The notes: generated from the letters alone by a model not told the origin. DNA of 64,000 nt from Betaproteobacteria bacterium (GCA_016716535.1 JADJWD010000002.1:310001-374000), one strand, 5' to 3'; numbered from the stretch's first letter, positions 24,116 through 32,295 are shown. Numbers and translations: made by a program.

Positions 24116-24422
24116 GGGGAGGTGGGCGAAGGGGAGTAGGTGCGATGTTGGCATGAGCGGGGCGGGCGCCAGCGGAAGGCGCCGGCCGTTGGCTGGACCG
24201 CCGCCGCCTCACTGCCGCCCAGGTCATGGCTCGTGCTTGGGACTTGACCTGAGGACGCGGCCGGCTGGGGCGCGGCCCTTGCGCCCGCCATCGCGCCGGC
24301 TGCCACGTCCGTTCCAACGCCGGCTCCAACGCTGCGCGCCTAACGTGACGCTGCCGTCGGTGAAAACGGCGGCGCTGCCAGTCCGATCCCTCTCATCACT
24401 TCTCTCGCTGAGGAAGACCGCC
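24116..24422. other. Divergent intergenic region without recognised genes
   Basis: About 307 bases between the divergent corA and the secreted-protein gene. No long frame with coding character, no tRNA and no perfect repeat was seen. The only clear element is GAGGAAGA just before ATG 24423, a Shine-Dalgarno for that gene. A magnesium riboswitch could be looked for here, but no pattern was visible by eye. Confidence 0.5.
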
Positions 24423-24875
24423 ATGTCCACGCTGAACATTCGTCAGGATGCACTCGTCCTTCGCCGTCGCCCGCTGCTGCTGGGCGCCTTGGCGGCGCTC
24501 GGCGCGACGTCGATCGGTGCCGCCGCGCCGGCCTTTGCACAAAGCTCATCGCCCGGCTCGCCGCTCGAAGGCCGCCGCTTCGAAGGCGTCTTCCTCGAGC
24601 GCGGCAAGACCCGCGGCGACGCCGACACGCTGACCTTCAAGGACGGCCGCTTCCGCTCGTCGGCCTGCGACCGCTACGGCTACGGCGACGCGCCGTACCG
24701 CGCCACCGCAGCCGGCGACACCGTCACCTTCGAAGCCGAGACCGAGAGCCCGAAGTACGGCAAGCTGATCTGGCGCGGCACCGTGCGCGGCGACAAGCTC
24801 GACGCGACCGTGCTGGCGCCGCGCGAAGGCAAGGCGCCGGTGGAGAACTGGGTGGTGGCGGGGGCGGTGAAGTAG
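24423..24875 (+). CDS. Putative exported protein of unknown function
   Basis: A 150-residue protein with an export signal: LRRRPLLLGALAALGATSIGAAAPAFA, cleavage likely near residue 39 (AFA-QS). The Arg-Arg-Arg before the hydrophobic core resembles a Tat signal but lacks the full consensus. The mature part (~110 residues) looks beta-rich: LEGRRFEGVFLERGK, DTLTFKDGRFRSSACDRYGYGDAPY, DTVTFEAETES and KLIWRGTVRGDKLDATVLA, an alternating strand pattern like a small lipocalin-like barrel. One Cys remains after cleavage. No function can be assigned. It has a good Shine-Dalgarno and is a single-gene unit before the toxin-antitoxin pair. Confidence 0.7.
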   Translation: MSTLNIRQDALVLRRRPLLLGALAALGATSIGAAAPAFAQSSSPGSPLEGRRFEGVFLERGKTRGDADTLTFKDGRFRSSACDRYGYGDAPYRATAAGDTVTFEAETESPKYGKLIWRGTVRGDKLDATVLAPREGKAPVENWVVAGAVK

Positions 24876-24892
24876 GACGGGGTCAGTCTTCG

Positions 24893-24918
24893 TGATATAC
24901 ACGCGATTGTGTAGATCA
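24893..24918. promoter_or_regulatory. Inverted repeat operator of the toxin-antitoxin operon
   Basis: TGATATACAC and GTGTAGATCA are 10-base arms with one mismatch, separated by six bases. The element ends at the first possible ATG (24918) and lies 11 bases before the preferred antitoxin start. AbrB-type antitoxins normally repress their own operon at such sites, so this is a good autoregulation candidate. Confidence 0.6.
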
Positions 24919-24929
24919 TGGAGGCGTCG

Positions 24930-25163
24930 ATGCAAGTCGCGAAGTGGGGCAACAGCCTGGCCGTGCGCCTGCCGTCGGCGGTGGTCGAGGCGCTCGACCT
25001 GAAGGCCGGCGACCACATCGAGATCCACGTGCGGGGCGAGCGCTCGTTCGCGGTCGAGAAGTCGCCGAGCGCTCGCGATCTGTTGGCGCGCCTGCGCAAG
25101 TACCGCGGCCGGCTGCCCGCGGACTTCAAGTTCGACCGGCTGGCCGCGAATGAACGCCGGTGA
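24930..25163 (+). CDS. AbrB/MazE-type antitoxin
   Basis: A 77-residue protein. The N-terminal 45 residues are a SpoVT/AbrB swapped-hairpin DNA-binding domain (MQVAKWGNSLAVRLPSAVVEAL, LKAGDHIEIHV). The C-terminal tail (SARDLLARLRKYRGRLPADFKF) has the basic and aromatic character that usually threads into the toxin active site. ATG 24930 was chosen since GGAGG lies five bases upstream and ATG 24918 would sit in the operator palindrome. It overlaps the toxin gene by 14 bp, the usual coupling in such operons. Confidence 0.9.
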   Translation: MQVAKWGNSLAVRLPSAVVEALDLKAGDHIEIHVRGERSFAVEKSPSARDLLARLRKYRGRLPADFKFDRLAANERR

Positions 25164-25554
25164 TGACTCCTTCGACACCAACGTCCTGCTGTACCTGCTG
25201 TCGGCAGACACGGCGAAAGCCGACCGGGCCGAGGAACTTCTCGCCCGAGGCGGCGTGATCAGCGTCCAGGTGTTGAACGAGTTCGTGGCAGTGGCGTCGC
25301 GCAAGCTGCGCATGCCATGGGCCGAAGTCCGCGAGGCCCTGGACCCGATTCGCGCCGTCTGCACGGTGGTGCCGGTCGGCGTCGAGACACACGAAGGCGC
25401 CCTGCACATCGCCGAGCGCTACGGCCATTCGTTCTACGACGCGCTCATCGTCGCGGCAGCGCAGCAGGCGCGTTGCAGGACGCTGTACTCCGAAGACATG
25501 CCGCACGGCCAAGTCATCGAGCGGCGGCTGACGATTCGCAATCCGTTCTTGTGA
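25150..25554 (+). CDS. PIN-domain toxin (VapC family)
   Basis: A 134-residue PIN ribonuclease. The acidic site is visible as Asp in SFDTNVLLYLLS, Glu in QVLNEFVAVASRKL, Asp in YDALIVAAA and Asp in LYSEDM, the four-acid pattern of VapC toxins that cut tRNA or rRNA with Mg2+. It follows and overlaps an AbrB-type antitoxin, forming a type II toxin-antitoxin module. The final 41 bases overlap the 3' end of the convergent aconitase-family gene, an unusual insertion point. Only one reading frame with the PIN motifs is open, so the toxin appears intact. Confidence 0.92.
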   Translation: MNAGDDSFDTNVLLYLLSADTAKADRAEELLARGGVISVQVLNEFVAVASRKLRMPWAEVREALDPIRAVCTVVPVGVETHEGALHIAERYGHSFYDALIVAAAQQARCRTLYSEDMPHGQVIERRLTIRNPFL

Positions 25555-27604
25555 CTACCGCCACCTGCCGCAACTCCTCGAACGACACGATCTCTCCCGC
25601 GATCGCGCTGGCGGCCACGGTCGGGGGGCTGGCGAGCCACACCTGGCCGGGGCCGGAGCGGCCGGGGAAGTTGCGGTTGATGGCGCTGATCGTGACATCG
25701 TCTTCGCTTGTCGACGCACCGGGGCCGCAGTTGGCGCAGGCGCCGCACGAGGGCATCAGCAGTTCGGCGCCCACCGCTTCGAACGCGGCGAGATAGCCGC
25801 GTTCGGCGCAGTAGTCGCGCACCGCGAGCGTGCCGAACTGGAGGTACAGCTTCGTCGCTGGCGCCACCTTCAGGCCGCGCGCCGCGGCCCAGGCGAGCAC
25901 GGCGTGGTACTGGTCGAAGTCTTCGCGCTTGCCGCCGGTGCAGCTGCCGCCGTAGGCGATGCCGGGGCGCGGGCGCTGGCCGAGCGGTGGCAGCGCGTCG
26001 ACCGGCACGCCGCGGCCGGGGTCGCCGGGTGCGGCGAGCATGGCCCCCAGCGTGCGGCAATCGAAGGCGAGCGTCGCCTCGACCGCGGCGCCTTCGTCGC
26101 TGGTCATCCACGGTTCGAGCGTGAAAGTGATGCCGCGGCGCTCGCGCAGGAAGCGCACCGTTTCCTCGTCCGGCGCGACGATGCCGCTGAAGCCGCCGAG
26201 TTCGGCCGTCATGTTGGTGAGCGTCGCGCGCTCGTCGGTGTTGAAGCCGCGCACCGCCGAGCCGGTGAACTCGACGAGCCGGCCGAGCGCCGCGCCGGCG
26301 CGCAGCGCCGGATCGGCCAGCAGGTGCAGCACCACGTCCTTGGCCGTCGTGCCGGCGGGCAGCGGGCCGGTGAGCTCGATGCGCAGCACCGGCGGCATCG
26401 TCATCCGCACGGCGCCGGTCGCGAACCCGTTGGCCATGTCGGTGCTGCCGACGCCGAACGCCAGGCAGCCGATCGCGCCGGCGTGCGGCGTGTGTGAATC
26501 GGTGCCGGCGACGAGCTGGCCGGGCAGCGCGTAGCGCTCGGTGATCATCGGGTGCGAGATGCCTTCGCTGCCGCCGTCGACGCCGGCTTCGAGGCGGTGG
26601 CCGCCGTCGCTGCTCGCCAGGCTCGCGTGGTGCACAAGGCCGTGCCGGGCGACGAAGTCGCGATGCGCGCGCAGCATGCCGGCCAGCGTCGGCAGCAGGC
26701 CGCCTTGCACGTGCAGCGCGCTGCGCGCCGAGTACGACATGTGGTCTTCGAAGGCGAGGATGCTCGCCGGCTCGTGCAGCCGCAATCCATCGCCGTACTC
26801 GGCCGCGAGCAGGTGCGCGGCCATGCCGGTGTAGTACTCGTGGATGAAGCGCCAGTCGGGGTGCACGACGAGGCTCGTGCCACTTGCGATGTCGGGCGGC
26901 GGATCGACAGGGGCGGCGAGCAGATGCCGCGCGACGATCTTCTCGGCCAGCGTCAATGGCCGGCTGCTTTGCGCCACGTCCGCGTGTGATGGCGGTGAAG
27001 CAGGCACCGGCCGCAGCCCCGCCATCCGCGCCCGCCCATACCGCATCAACCCGCCGGCACGCACGATCGCCGCGGCCATCGCATCGCGGCCTTGCAGCAG
27101 CTCGTCGAGCGCGATCACTTCACCCGCGCGCAGCCGCTCGACAATGCCGAGGTCGGTGCAGGTCAGGAGCCCCACGTTGTCGGCGTTCTGCCGGTAGATG
27201 CGCTCGAAGCTCTCGGCGATGACCAGCCTGATGCCCGCGTGCCACTCGGCCATCGGGCTGTGCTCGCGCGAGCTGCCCTTGCCGTAGCGGCCGCCGGCGA
27301 CGACGACGGTGAAGCCGCCGGCCTTCACCGCATCGCGGCCGATGGGCAGACGGCCGCCGACCTTCAACCCGGTGTAGGGCACGCGGCCGAGCCGCTCGTC
27401 CCACACCGTCATCGTCGAAAGCGGCGTGATCTCGTCGGTGGAGATGTCGTCGCGCAACGCGCCGGCCTCGGCGCGCGTCAAGTCCTCGCCGGCCTCGGCG
27501 CGCGAGAGGTCCGCGCCGGCAAGTTGCCGCTCGATGCGCGCGGCGTCGTCGCAGAGATGGAGGACGCGGCCGCCGCCGAGGCTGAACGTGCCGCTGCCCG
27601 TCAC
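25514..27604 (-). CDS. Aconitase-superfamily hydratase with swivel domain first
   Basis: A 696-residue fused hydro-lyase. Residues 1-190 are the LeuD-like swivel domain (DDISTDEITPLST; GKGSSREHSPMAEW; ESFERIYRQNADN). Residues about 220-690 are the LeuC-like catalytic part with GTDSHTPHAGAIG and candidate Fe-S cysteines in GGSCTGGKRED and LMPSCGACANCGPG. The domain order is the reverse of AcnA. The substrate is unknown: isopropylmalate-, homoaconitate- or methyl-branched acids are possible. GTG 27604 overlaps the Bug receptor stop (GTGA). It is last in an operon with HMG-CoA-lyase-like and CoA-transferase genes. The extreme C-terminus is antisense to the vapC end and may have been replaced by the insertion of the toxin module. 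Confidence 0.85.
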   Translation of the reverse strand: MTGSGTFSLGGGRVLHLCDDAARIERQLAGADLSRAEAGEDLTRAEAGALRDDISTDEITPLSTMTVWDERLGRVPYTGLKVGGRLPIGRDAVKAGGFTVVVAGGRYGKGSSREHSPMAEWHAGIRLVIAESFERIYRQNADNVGLLTCTDLGIVERLRAGEVIALDELLQGRDAMAAAIVRAGGLMRYGRARMAGLRPVPASPPSHADVAQSSRPLTLAEKIVARHLLAAPVDPPPDIASGTSLVVHPDWRFIHEYYTGMAAHLLAAEYGDGLRLHEPASILAFEDHMSYSARSALHVQGGLLPTLAGMLRAHRDFVARHGLVHHASLASSDGGHRLEAGVDGGSEGISHPMITERYALPGQLVAGTDSHTPHAGAIGCLAFGVGSTDMANGFATGAVRMTMPPVLRIELTGPLPAGTTAKDVVLHLLADPALRAGAALGRLVEFTGSAVRGFNTDERATLTNMTAELGGFSGIVAPDEETVRFLRERRGITFTLEPWMTSDEGAAVEATLAFDCRTLGAMLAAPGDPGRGVPVDALPPLGQRPRPGIAYGGSCTGGKREDFDQYHAVLAWAAARGLKVAPATKLYLQFGTLAVRDYCAERGYLAAFEAVGAELLMPSCGACANCGPGASTSEDDVTISAINRNFPGRSGPGQVWLASPPTVAASAIAGEIVSFEELRQVAVVTRTDCESSAAAR

Positions 27605-28590
27605 TTCGCCTCCAGCCCCACCTTCTTCGCCAGCCCCGCGTACTTCTGCATCTCGCTGCGGAAGGCCGCCGCGGCCTGCTCGGGCGTGCTGATGTTGATC
27701 GTGTTGCCCTGCTTGGCCATCATCTCCTTCACGGCCGGGTCGGCAAACGCGGCGACGACCGCGTCGTGCACGCGCTTCACGTCGGCGGCGCTCATGCCCT
27801 TCGGGCCGATGACGGCGAACCAGGCCTCGACGACATAGCCGGGCAGCCCCTGTTCGACGAAGGTGGGAATGTCCGGCGCGGCCGGCGAGCGCTGGCGCGT
27901 CGTCATGCCGATCGCCTTCAGCGCGCCGCTTTTCAGGTGCGCCTGCACGCTGGGCAGCGCGGCGGTCGCGAACTCGACCTGGCCGCCGATCAGGTCGGTG
28001 ACCATCGGCCCGACGCCCTTGTACGGGATGTGCTTGGCGCTCGCGCCGGCCTCGTCGAGGAACATCGCCGTGGCCAGGTGCAGGATCGTGCCGATGCCGC
28101 CCGAGGCGTAGTTCAGCTGGTCGGGCTTGCTCTTCAGAAGCGCCACGAAGTCCTTGCTGTTGGCCGCGGGCACCTTGGCATTGGCGACCAGCACCACCGG
28201 CGTCTGGCCGACGATGGCGATGGGCGTGAAGTCGCCCGGCATGTCGAACGGCAGCTGCTTGATGACGCTCGGGAAGATGACGACGTTGTTCGACACCACC
28301 GACAGCGTCAGCCCATCGGGCGCCGAGCGCGCCAGCGTCGTCAGGCCGACGACGCCGCCGGCGCCCGGCTGGTTCTCGACGACAACCGGCATGCCGAGCG
28401 CCTTGCTCAACGCCGGCTGCGCGGTGCGCGTGATCGCGTCGACGCCCGAGCCGGTGGCATTGGGCAGCACGAAGCGCACGGCCTTGTCGCCGACTTGCTG
28501 GGCGAGGGCGGGCAGCGTCAGGCTTGCAGCGGTGGCCGCGGCGAGAAGCGTGCGACGGGTGAACGACGAAAGCAGCGAGCGGGTGGTCAT
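27601..28590 (-). CDS. Bug-family tripartite tricarboxylate transporter substrate-binding protein
   Basis: A 329-residue periplasmic receptor. A signal peptide (RRTLLAAATAASLTLPALAQ) is followed by the Bug/TctC fold: VRFVLPNATGSGVDAITR, VVVENQPGAGGVVGL (the ligand-contacting GAGG loop), LLKSKPDQLNYASGGIGT and the AEAW/IGPKGM-type hinge. Bug receptors bind carboxylates and feed TctAB membrane subunits, which are not in this window. Its stop overlaps the aconitase-family GTG, so it is translated together with that enzyme, and the ligand is probably the pathway substrate. Two dispersed repeats lie between it and the upstream CoA-transferase gene. Confidence 0.93.
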   Translation of the reverse strand: MTTRSLLSSFTRRTLLAAATAASLTLPALAQQVGDKAVRFVLPNATGSGVDAITRTAQPALSKALGMPVVVENQPGAGGVVGLTTLARSAPDGLTLSVVSNNVVIFPSVIKQLPFDMPGDFTPIAIVGQTPVVLVANAKVPAANSKDFVALLKSKPDQLNYASGGIGTILHLATAMFLDEAGASAKHIPYKGVGPMVTDLIGGQVEFATAALPSVQAHLKSGALKAIGMTTRQRSPAAPDIPTFVEQGLPGYVVEAWFAVIGPKGMSAADVKRVHDAVVAAFADPAVKEMMAKQGNTINISTPEQAAAAFRSEMQKYAGLAKKVGLEAK

Positions 28591-28632
28591 CGGTGGGCCT
28601 CCTGGTTGTGGGCGGGTTTGTTCATCGACGGG

Positions 28633-28696
28633 GGCTTCGACAGGCTCAGCCCGAACGGAAATCCAAGACAGGCTTCGACAGGCTCGGCCCGAACGG
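28633..28696 (+). repeat. Two copies of a dispersed 26-bp repeat inside the operon
   Basis: Copies at 28633-28658 and 28671-28696 share GGCTTCGACAGGCTC and CCGAACGG with one internal difference (CAGCC versus GGCCC). Related copies occur at 36065-36090 and 58665-58688. Both lie in the gap between the CaiB and Bug genes and in the same orientation relative to transcription. Confidence 0.85.
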
Positions 28697-28712
28697 GGGA
28701 AGGGTGGGCGAC

Positions 28713-29912
28713 TCACGCCACCGCGCCTTGCGCGATGAGAGCATCGATCTCGCCGTCGGCAAAGCCGAGGCCGGCGAGCAGCGTGCGGCTGTGTTCGCCT
28801 TTCTTCGGCGGCTGCAAGCGTACCCCGAGCCTCTGGCCGGCCAGCGTCACCGGGAACAGCGTCGTCTTCACCACCTGCCCGGCGCGTTCGCCGTCGGGCA
28901 CGGTCACGTCGGCGAGACCTCCGGTCGCCAGCAGATGCGGGTCGTCGTAAAGATCCTCGGGCTTGCGGATCGGCGCGTAGGGCAGGCCAGCGCGTTCCAT
29001 GATCGTCGCCAGCTCGGCGGCGCTGCGGTGCGCGAGCCGCTCGCGCAGTGTCGCCAGCAACTCCGGGCGCAGGCGCACGCGGTCGTTGTTGGTGGCGAGC
29101 TTCGGGTCGGCCTTCAGGTCGGGCAAGTCGAGCGCATCGCAGAAGATCTTCCACTGCGCGTCGCTCACCGCGGCCAGGAAGATCTGCTCGCCGCCCGCCA
29201 CCGTGAACACGTCGTAGACGGCCCAAGGGTTGTCGCGCGCCGGCATCGGCCGCGCCGGCTGGCCGGTGACGGCGTACTGCAGCATGTGCTGGCCGACGAG
29301 GAAGACGTTGTTCTCGAACAGGGCGCTGTGCACCTCCATGCCGCGGCCGTTGATGCCGCGCTGCACGAGCGCGCCGAGCACGGCGATGGCGCCGAAGAGG
29401 CCGCCCATGATGTCGTTGATGCTCGTGCCGGCACGCAGCGGGTCGCCGGGCCGGCCGGTCATGTAGGCGAGGCCGCCCATCATCTGCACCACTTCGTCCA
29501 GCGCCGTGCGGTGCTCGTACGGGCCGGGCAGAAAGCCTTTGTGGCTGGCGTAGATGAGGCGCGGGTTCACGGCCGAGAGGCTTGCGTAGTCGAGGCCGTA
29601 CTTGCCCATCGTGCCGGGCTTGAAGTTCTCGATGACGACATCGGCGCTGGCCGCGAGCTTGCGTGCCGCGGCGGCGCCCTCGGGCCGATGCAGGTCGATC
29701 GCGACGCTCTTCTTGTTGCGGTTGAACATCGGGAAGAAGCCGGCGCCCGCGCCGAGCAGCCGGCGCGTGCCTTCACCTTCGATCGGCTCGACCTTGATGA
29801 CCTCGGCGCCGAGGTCGGCGAGCACCATGCCGCAGGTCGGACCCATCACCATGTGGGTGAATTCGACGACGCGCAGACCGGCGAGAGGCTGGGGGGCAGT
29901 AGCTTGGCTCAT
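28713..29912 (-). CDS. CaiB/BaiF family CoA-transferase (class III)
   Basis: A 399-residue class III CoA-transferase. Landmarks are LAGLRVVEFTHMVMGPTCGMVLADLGAEVIKVE at the N-terminus, FNRNKKSVAIDL, ADVVIENFKPGTM, and RAGTSINDIMGGLFGAIAVL, in which the Asp is the expected acyl-CoA-forming nucleophile. It would load CoA onto a carboxylate, with for example succinyl-CoA as donor. The ATG at 29912 overlaps the stop of the HMG-CoA-lyase-like gene by 4 bp. With the lyase and aconitase-like genes it forms the enzymatic core of the operon: hydrate, activate, cleave. Confidence 0.93.
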   Translation of the reverse strand: MSQATAPQPLAGLRVVEFTHMVMGPTCGMVLADLGAEVIKVEPIEGEGTRRLLGAGAGFFPMFNRNKKSVAIDLHRPEGAAAARKLAASADVVIENFKPGTMGKYGLDYASLSAVNPRLIYASHKGFLPGPYEHRTALDEVVQMMGGLAYMTGRPGDPLRAGTSINDIMGGLFGAIAVLGALVQRGINGRGMEVHSALFENNVFLVGQHMLQYAVTGQPARPMPARDNPWAVYDVFTVAGGEQIFLAAVSDAQWKIFCDALDLPDLKADPKLATNNDRVRLRPELLATLRERLAHRSAAELATIMERAGLPYAPIRKPEDLYDDPHLLATGGLADVTVPDGERAGQVVKTTLFPVTLAGQRLGVRLQPPKKGEHSRTLLAGLGFADGEIDALIAQGAVA

Positions 29913-30901
29913 GCGGCCTCCTTCATCGTCTTCGGCAACCCGGCGCGCCAGATGTGCCCGTGCAACGGCTCGCCTTCGAGCCAGCCGGCCACCGCGCCGC
30001 GCAGCGCGATCAGCGCGTCGAAGTCCAGGCCCGTCGGCACGCCCATGCTCGCCAGCAGGTACGCCACGTCCTCGGTCGCGACATTGCCGCTGGCGCCCGG
30101 CGCGTGCGGGCAGCCGCCGATGCCGCCGGTGCACGTGTCGAACCGGCGCACGCCCGCTTCCCACGCTGCGAAGACGTTGGCGAGGCCGAGGCCGCGGGTG
30201 TCGTGGAAGTGGCCGCAGGCGAGGCGCTGTTCACCGTTCGCACTGTTCACGCCGTACGGCCGCGCCACCTCAAACGCGCGCTCGAACAACTCGCGCACCT
30301 GCCGCGGGTCGGCGTAGCCCACGGTGTCGGCCAGCCCCACGCGCTCGGCGCCGGCATCGAGCGCGGCGCGCACGAGGCGCAGCACTTCGGCCGGCTCGAC
30401 GCGCCCCTGGATCGTGCAGCCGAACGCGGTGCTGAGACCCACCTCGATCGCGCAGCGCGAGCCCGCGGCGTCGCGCAGCCGGCGGATCCCGGCGATCTCG
30501 CGCACCACGTCGTCGGGCGTCTTGCGCAGGTTCGCCAGGCTGTGCGCATGGCTCGCCGACAGCGGCAGCAGCATCGCGTGTGCGCCGCTTTCGATCGCAC
30601 GCTCGGCGCCCTTGATGTTGGGCACCAGCACCGACACGGTGAGCCCCGGCAGCGCCAGCGCCGCGCGCACGAGCTCCGCCGTGTCGGCCAGCTGCGGCAT
30701 CAGCCGCGGCGGCACGAACGAGCCAACCTCGATCTCGCGCAGGCCCGCGGCGTGCGCGGCATGCAGCCATTGCAGCTTGGCCGCGGTGGGCAGCGTGCGC
30801 GCGATGCTTTGCAGCCCGTCGCGCAGGCCGACCTCGCGCACGATGGCGGGATCGGCGGCATCCTGGAACGCGGCGGCGCCGGCAGGTTGGTTTCTCTCCA
30901 T
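29909..30901 (-). CDS. Hydroxymethylglutaryl-CoA lyase family protein
   Basis: A 330-residue HMG-CoA lyase/DRE-TIM metallolyase. Catalytic features are VREVGLRDGLQS (Arg-Asp), GHFHDTRGLGLANV (metal His pair) and GIGGCPHAPGASGN (catalytic Cys loop). The enzyme cleaves 3-hydroxy-3-methyl-acyl-CoA thioesters; HMG-CoA gives acetoacetate and acetyl-CoA, but with no leucine-degradation genes around, another branched substrate is plausible. It is first in the operon lyase - CaiB - Bug - aconitase-like and divergent from a LysR gene. The ATG at 30901 has no Shine-Dalgarno. Confidence 0.93.
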   Translation of the reverse strand: MERNQPAGAAAFQDAADPAIVREVGLRDGLQSIARTLPTAAKLQWLHAAHAAGLREIEVGSFVPPRLMPQLADTAELVRAALALPGLTVSVLVPNIKGAERAIESGAHAMLLPLSASHAHSLANLRKTPDDVVREIAGIRRLRDAAGSRCAIEVGLSTAFGCTIQGRVEPAEVLRLVRAALDAGAERVGLADTVGYADPRQVRELFERAFEVARPYGVNSANGEQRLACGHFHDTRGLGLANVFAAWEAGVRRFDTCTGGIGGCPHAPGASGNVATEDVAYLLASMGVPTGLDFDALIALRGAVAGWLEGEPLHGHIWRAGLPKTMKEAA

Positions 30902-30946
30902 GGTCGCGCAGCTTCAGCCATTCCGATGCGTCGCGCCAGCGGTATT

Positions 30947-30967
30947 TCGGAACTTGCACCGTTCCGA
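30947..30967. promoter_or_regulatory. Perfect palindrome between LysR gene and lyase operon
   Basis: TCGGAAC-N7-GTTCCGA is a perfect 7-base inverted repeat in the divergent promoter region. A further TTCCGATGCGTC at 30921 resembles TTCCGATCCGTC at 30963, giving a second half-site pair. This layout fits recognition and activation sites of the adjacent LysR protein. Confidence 0.6.
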
Positions 30968-31011
30968 TCCGTCACGGCTGGACTGCACTCGCGTGACAAT
31001 GCATCAAGCCG

Positions 31012-31950
31012 ATGCTGCGCCACCTCGACCCGGTCACGCTGCGCCTCTTCGTCGCCGCCTGCGAAGAGCGCAACATCGCGCGCGCCGCGGCGCGCGAGGC
31101 GCTGGTGCCTTCGGCGGTGAGCAAGCGCATCGCCGCGGTCGAGGCGGCGGTGGGCACGCCGCTGCTGGTACGCGGCCGGCGCGGCATCGAGCCCACCGCG
31201 GCCGGCGAGGTGCTGCTGCGCCAGGCGCGCGAGGTGCTCTGGGCGCTCGAGCGCACGCAGGCCGAGCTGACCGGCTTTGCCGCCGGCGTGCAAGGCAGCG
31301 TGCGCGTGCTGGCCAGCGTCTCGGCGCTGGCCGAGGAACTGCCCGACGACATCGCCGCCTTCCTGGCCCGGCACGAAAAGGTCAGCGTCACGCTCGACGA
31401 GCGCGTCAGCAGCGAGATCGTGCGCAGCGTGCGTGAAGGCGCCGCCGACCTCGGCGTGCTGTGGGACGCGAGCGACACGACCGGCCTCTTGGCCGTGCCC
31501 TACCGGCGCGATCGCCTCTGCGTCGTGCTGCACCCGGCGCATCCGCTGGCCAAGCGCCGGCGGCTGCACTTCGCGCAGACGCTCGCGCACCCGGCGATCG
31601 GCGTCGCGCCGGGCGGCATGATGGACCTGCTGCTCAGGCGCGAAGCGGCGCGCCTGGGCATGACGCTCGCCTACCGCATCCAGATCGCGAGCTTCGACTC
31701 GGCCTGCCGCATCGCGGCCGCGGGCCTGGGCCTGGCGGTGCTGCCGCGCGAGGCGACGGCGCTCTACGCACGCGCCGCCGGCCTCGTGATGGTGCCGCTG
31801 GCCGACGCGTGGGCCGTGCGGCGCCTCGTCGTCGTCGCGCGCGGCGAGGCGACGCTGTCGGCGAGCGCCAAGCTGCTGCTCGAGCACCTCGAGCAGCAGG
31901 CCCGGCCCGCGCAGGCGTCGCGTCGGTCGTCGCGTCAGTCGTCGCGTTAG
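31012..31950 (+). CDS. LysR-type regulator of the adjacent acid-catabolism operon
   Basis: A 312-residue LysR protein. The helix-turn-helix lies at residues 6-65 (LRLFVAACEERNIARAAAREALVPSAVSKRIAAVE), then the linker helix and an effector domain with VRVLASVSALAEELPDDIAAFL and LGLAVLPREA. The tail is Arg/Ser repetitive (RRSSRQSSR). It is divergent from the HMG-CoA-lyase operon with a 110-bp shared region that contains a perfect palindrome, so it very likely controls that operon, with a pathway carboxylate or CoA ester as probable inducer. GACAAT about 11 bases before the ATG could be its -10. Confidence 0.92.
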   Translation: MLRHLDPVTLRLFVAACEERNIARAAAREALVPSAVSKRIAAVEAAVGTPLLVRGRRGIEPTAAGEVLLRQAREVLWALERTQAELTGFAAGVQGSVRVLASVSALAEELPDDIAAFLARHEKVSVTLDERVSSEIVRSVREGAADLGVLWDASDTTGLLAVPYRRDRLCVVLHPAHPLAKRRRLHFAQTLAHPAIGVAPGGMMDLLLRREAARLGMTLAYRIQIASFDSACRIAAAGLGLAVLPREATALYARAAGLVMVPLADAWAVRRLVVVARGEATLSASAKLLLEHLEQQARPAQASRRSSRQSSR

Positions 31951-32043
31951 GCCGTTGCCAGAACCGCTTGCCGATGCCGACGCTGAACAGCTCTTGATCC
32001 AGGACCGATCGGCGCGGCTGATGGGCGCGTTGACAATGCGGCT

Positions 32044-32295
32044 TTGACGCGCCTCGAGAGGACCGCGCGTGGCGGCCTGATCGACGAAGCGGCGCTGCTC
32101 GCCGCCATCCAAAGCGGCCACGTCGCCGCCGCCGGTCTGGACAGCTTTGCCGCGGAGCCGATGACCGCCGGCCACCCGTTCCATGGTGAACCGCGCATCA
32201 CGCTCAGCCCCCACATCGGCGGCGTCACCGCCGACGCCTACGTGAAGATGGGCGTCGGCGCGGCGCGCAACGCGCTGGCGGTGTTGAACGGCTGA
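32044..32295 (+). pseudogene. Remnant of a D-2-hydroxyacid (phosphoglycerate-type) dehydrogenase
   Basis: Only the C-terminal ~75 residues of a D-isomer-specific 2-hydroxyacid dehydrogenase remain: TARGGLIDEAALLAAIQSGH, AAGLDSFAAEP and LSPHIGGVTADAYVKMG, with the catalytic His in SPHIGG. The nucleotide-binding domain and active-site Arg/Glu are missing, and the sequence upstream in this frame is unrelated before a stop near 31997. A complete enzyme is about 310-330 residues, so this is a degraded fragment left by deletion. It may have belonged to the neighbouring hydroxyacid pathway. Confidence 0.8.
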
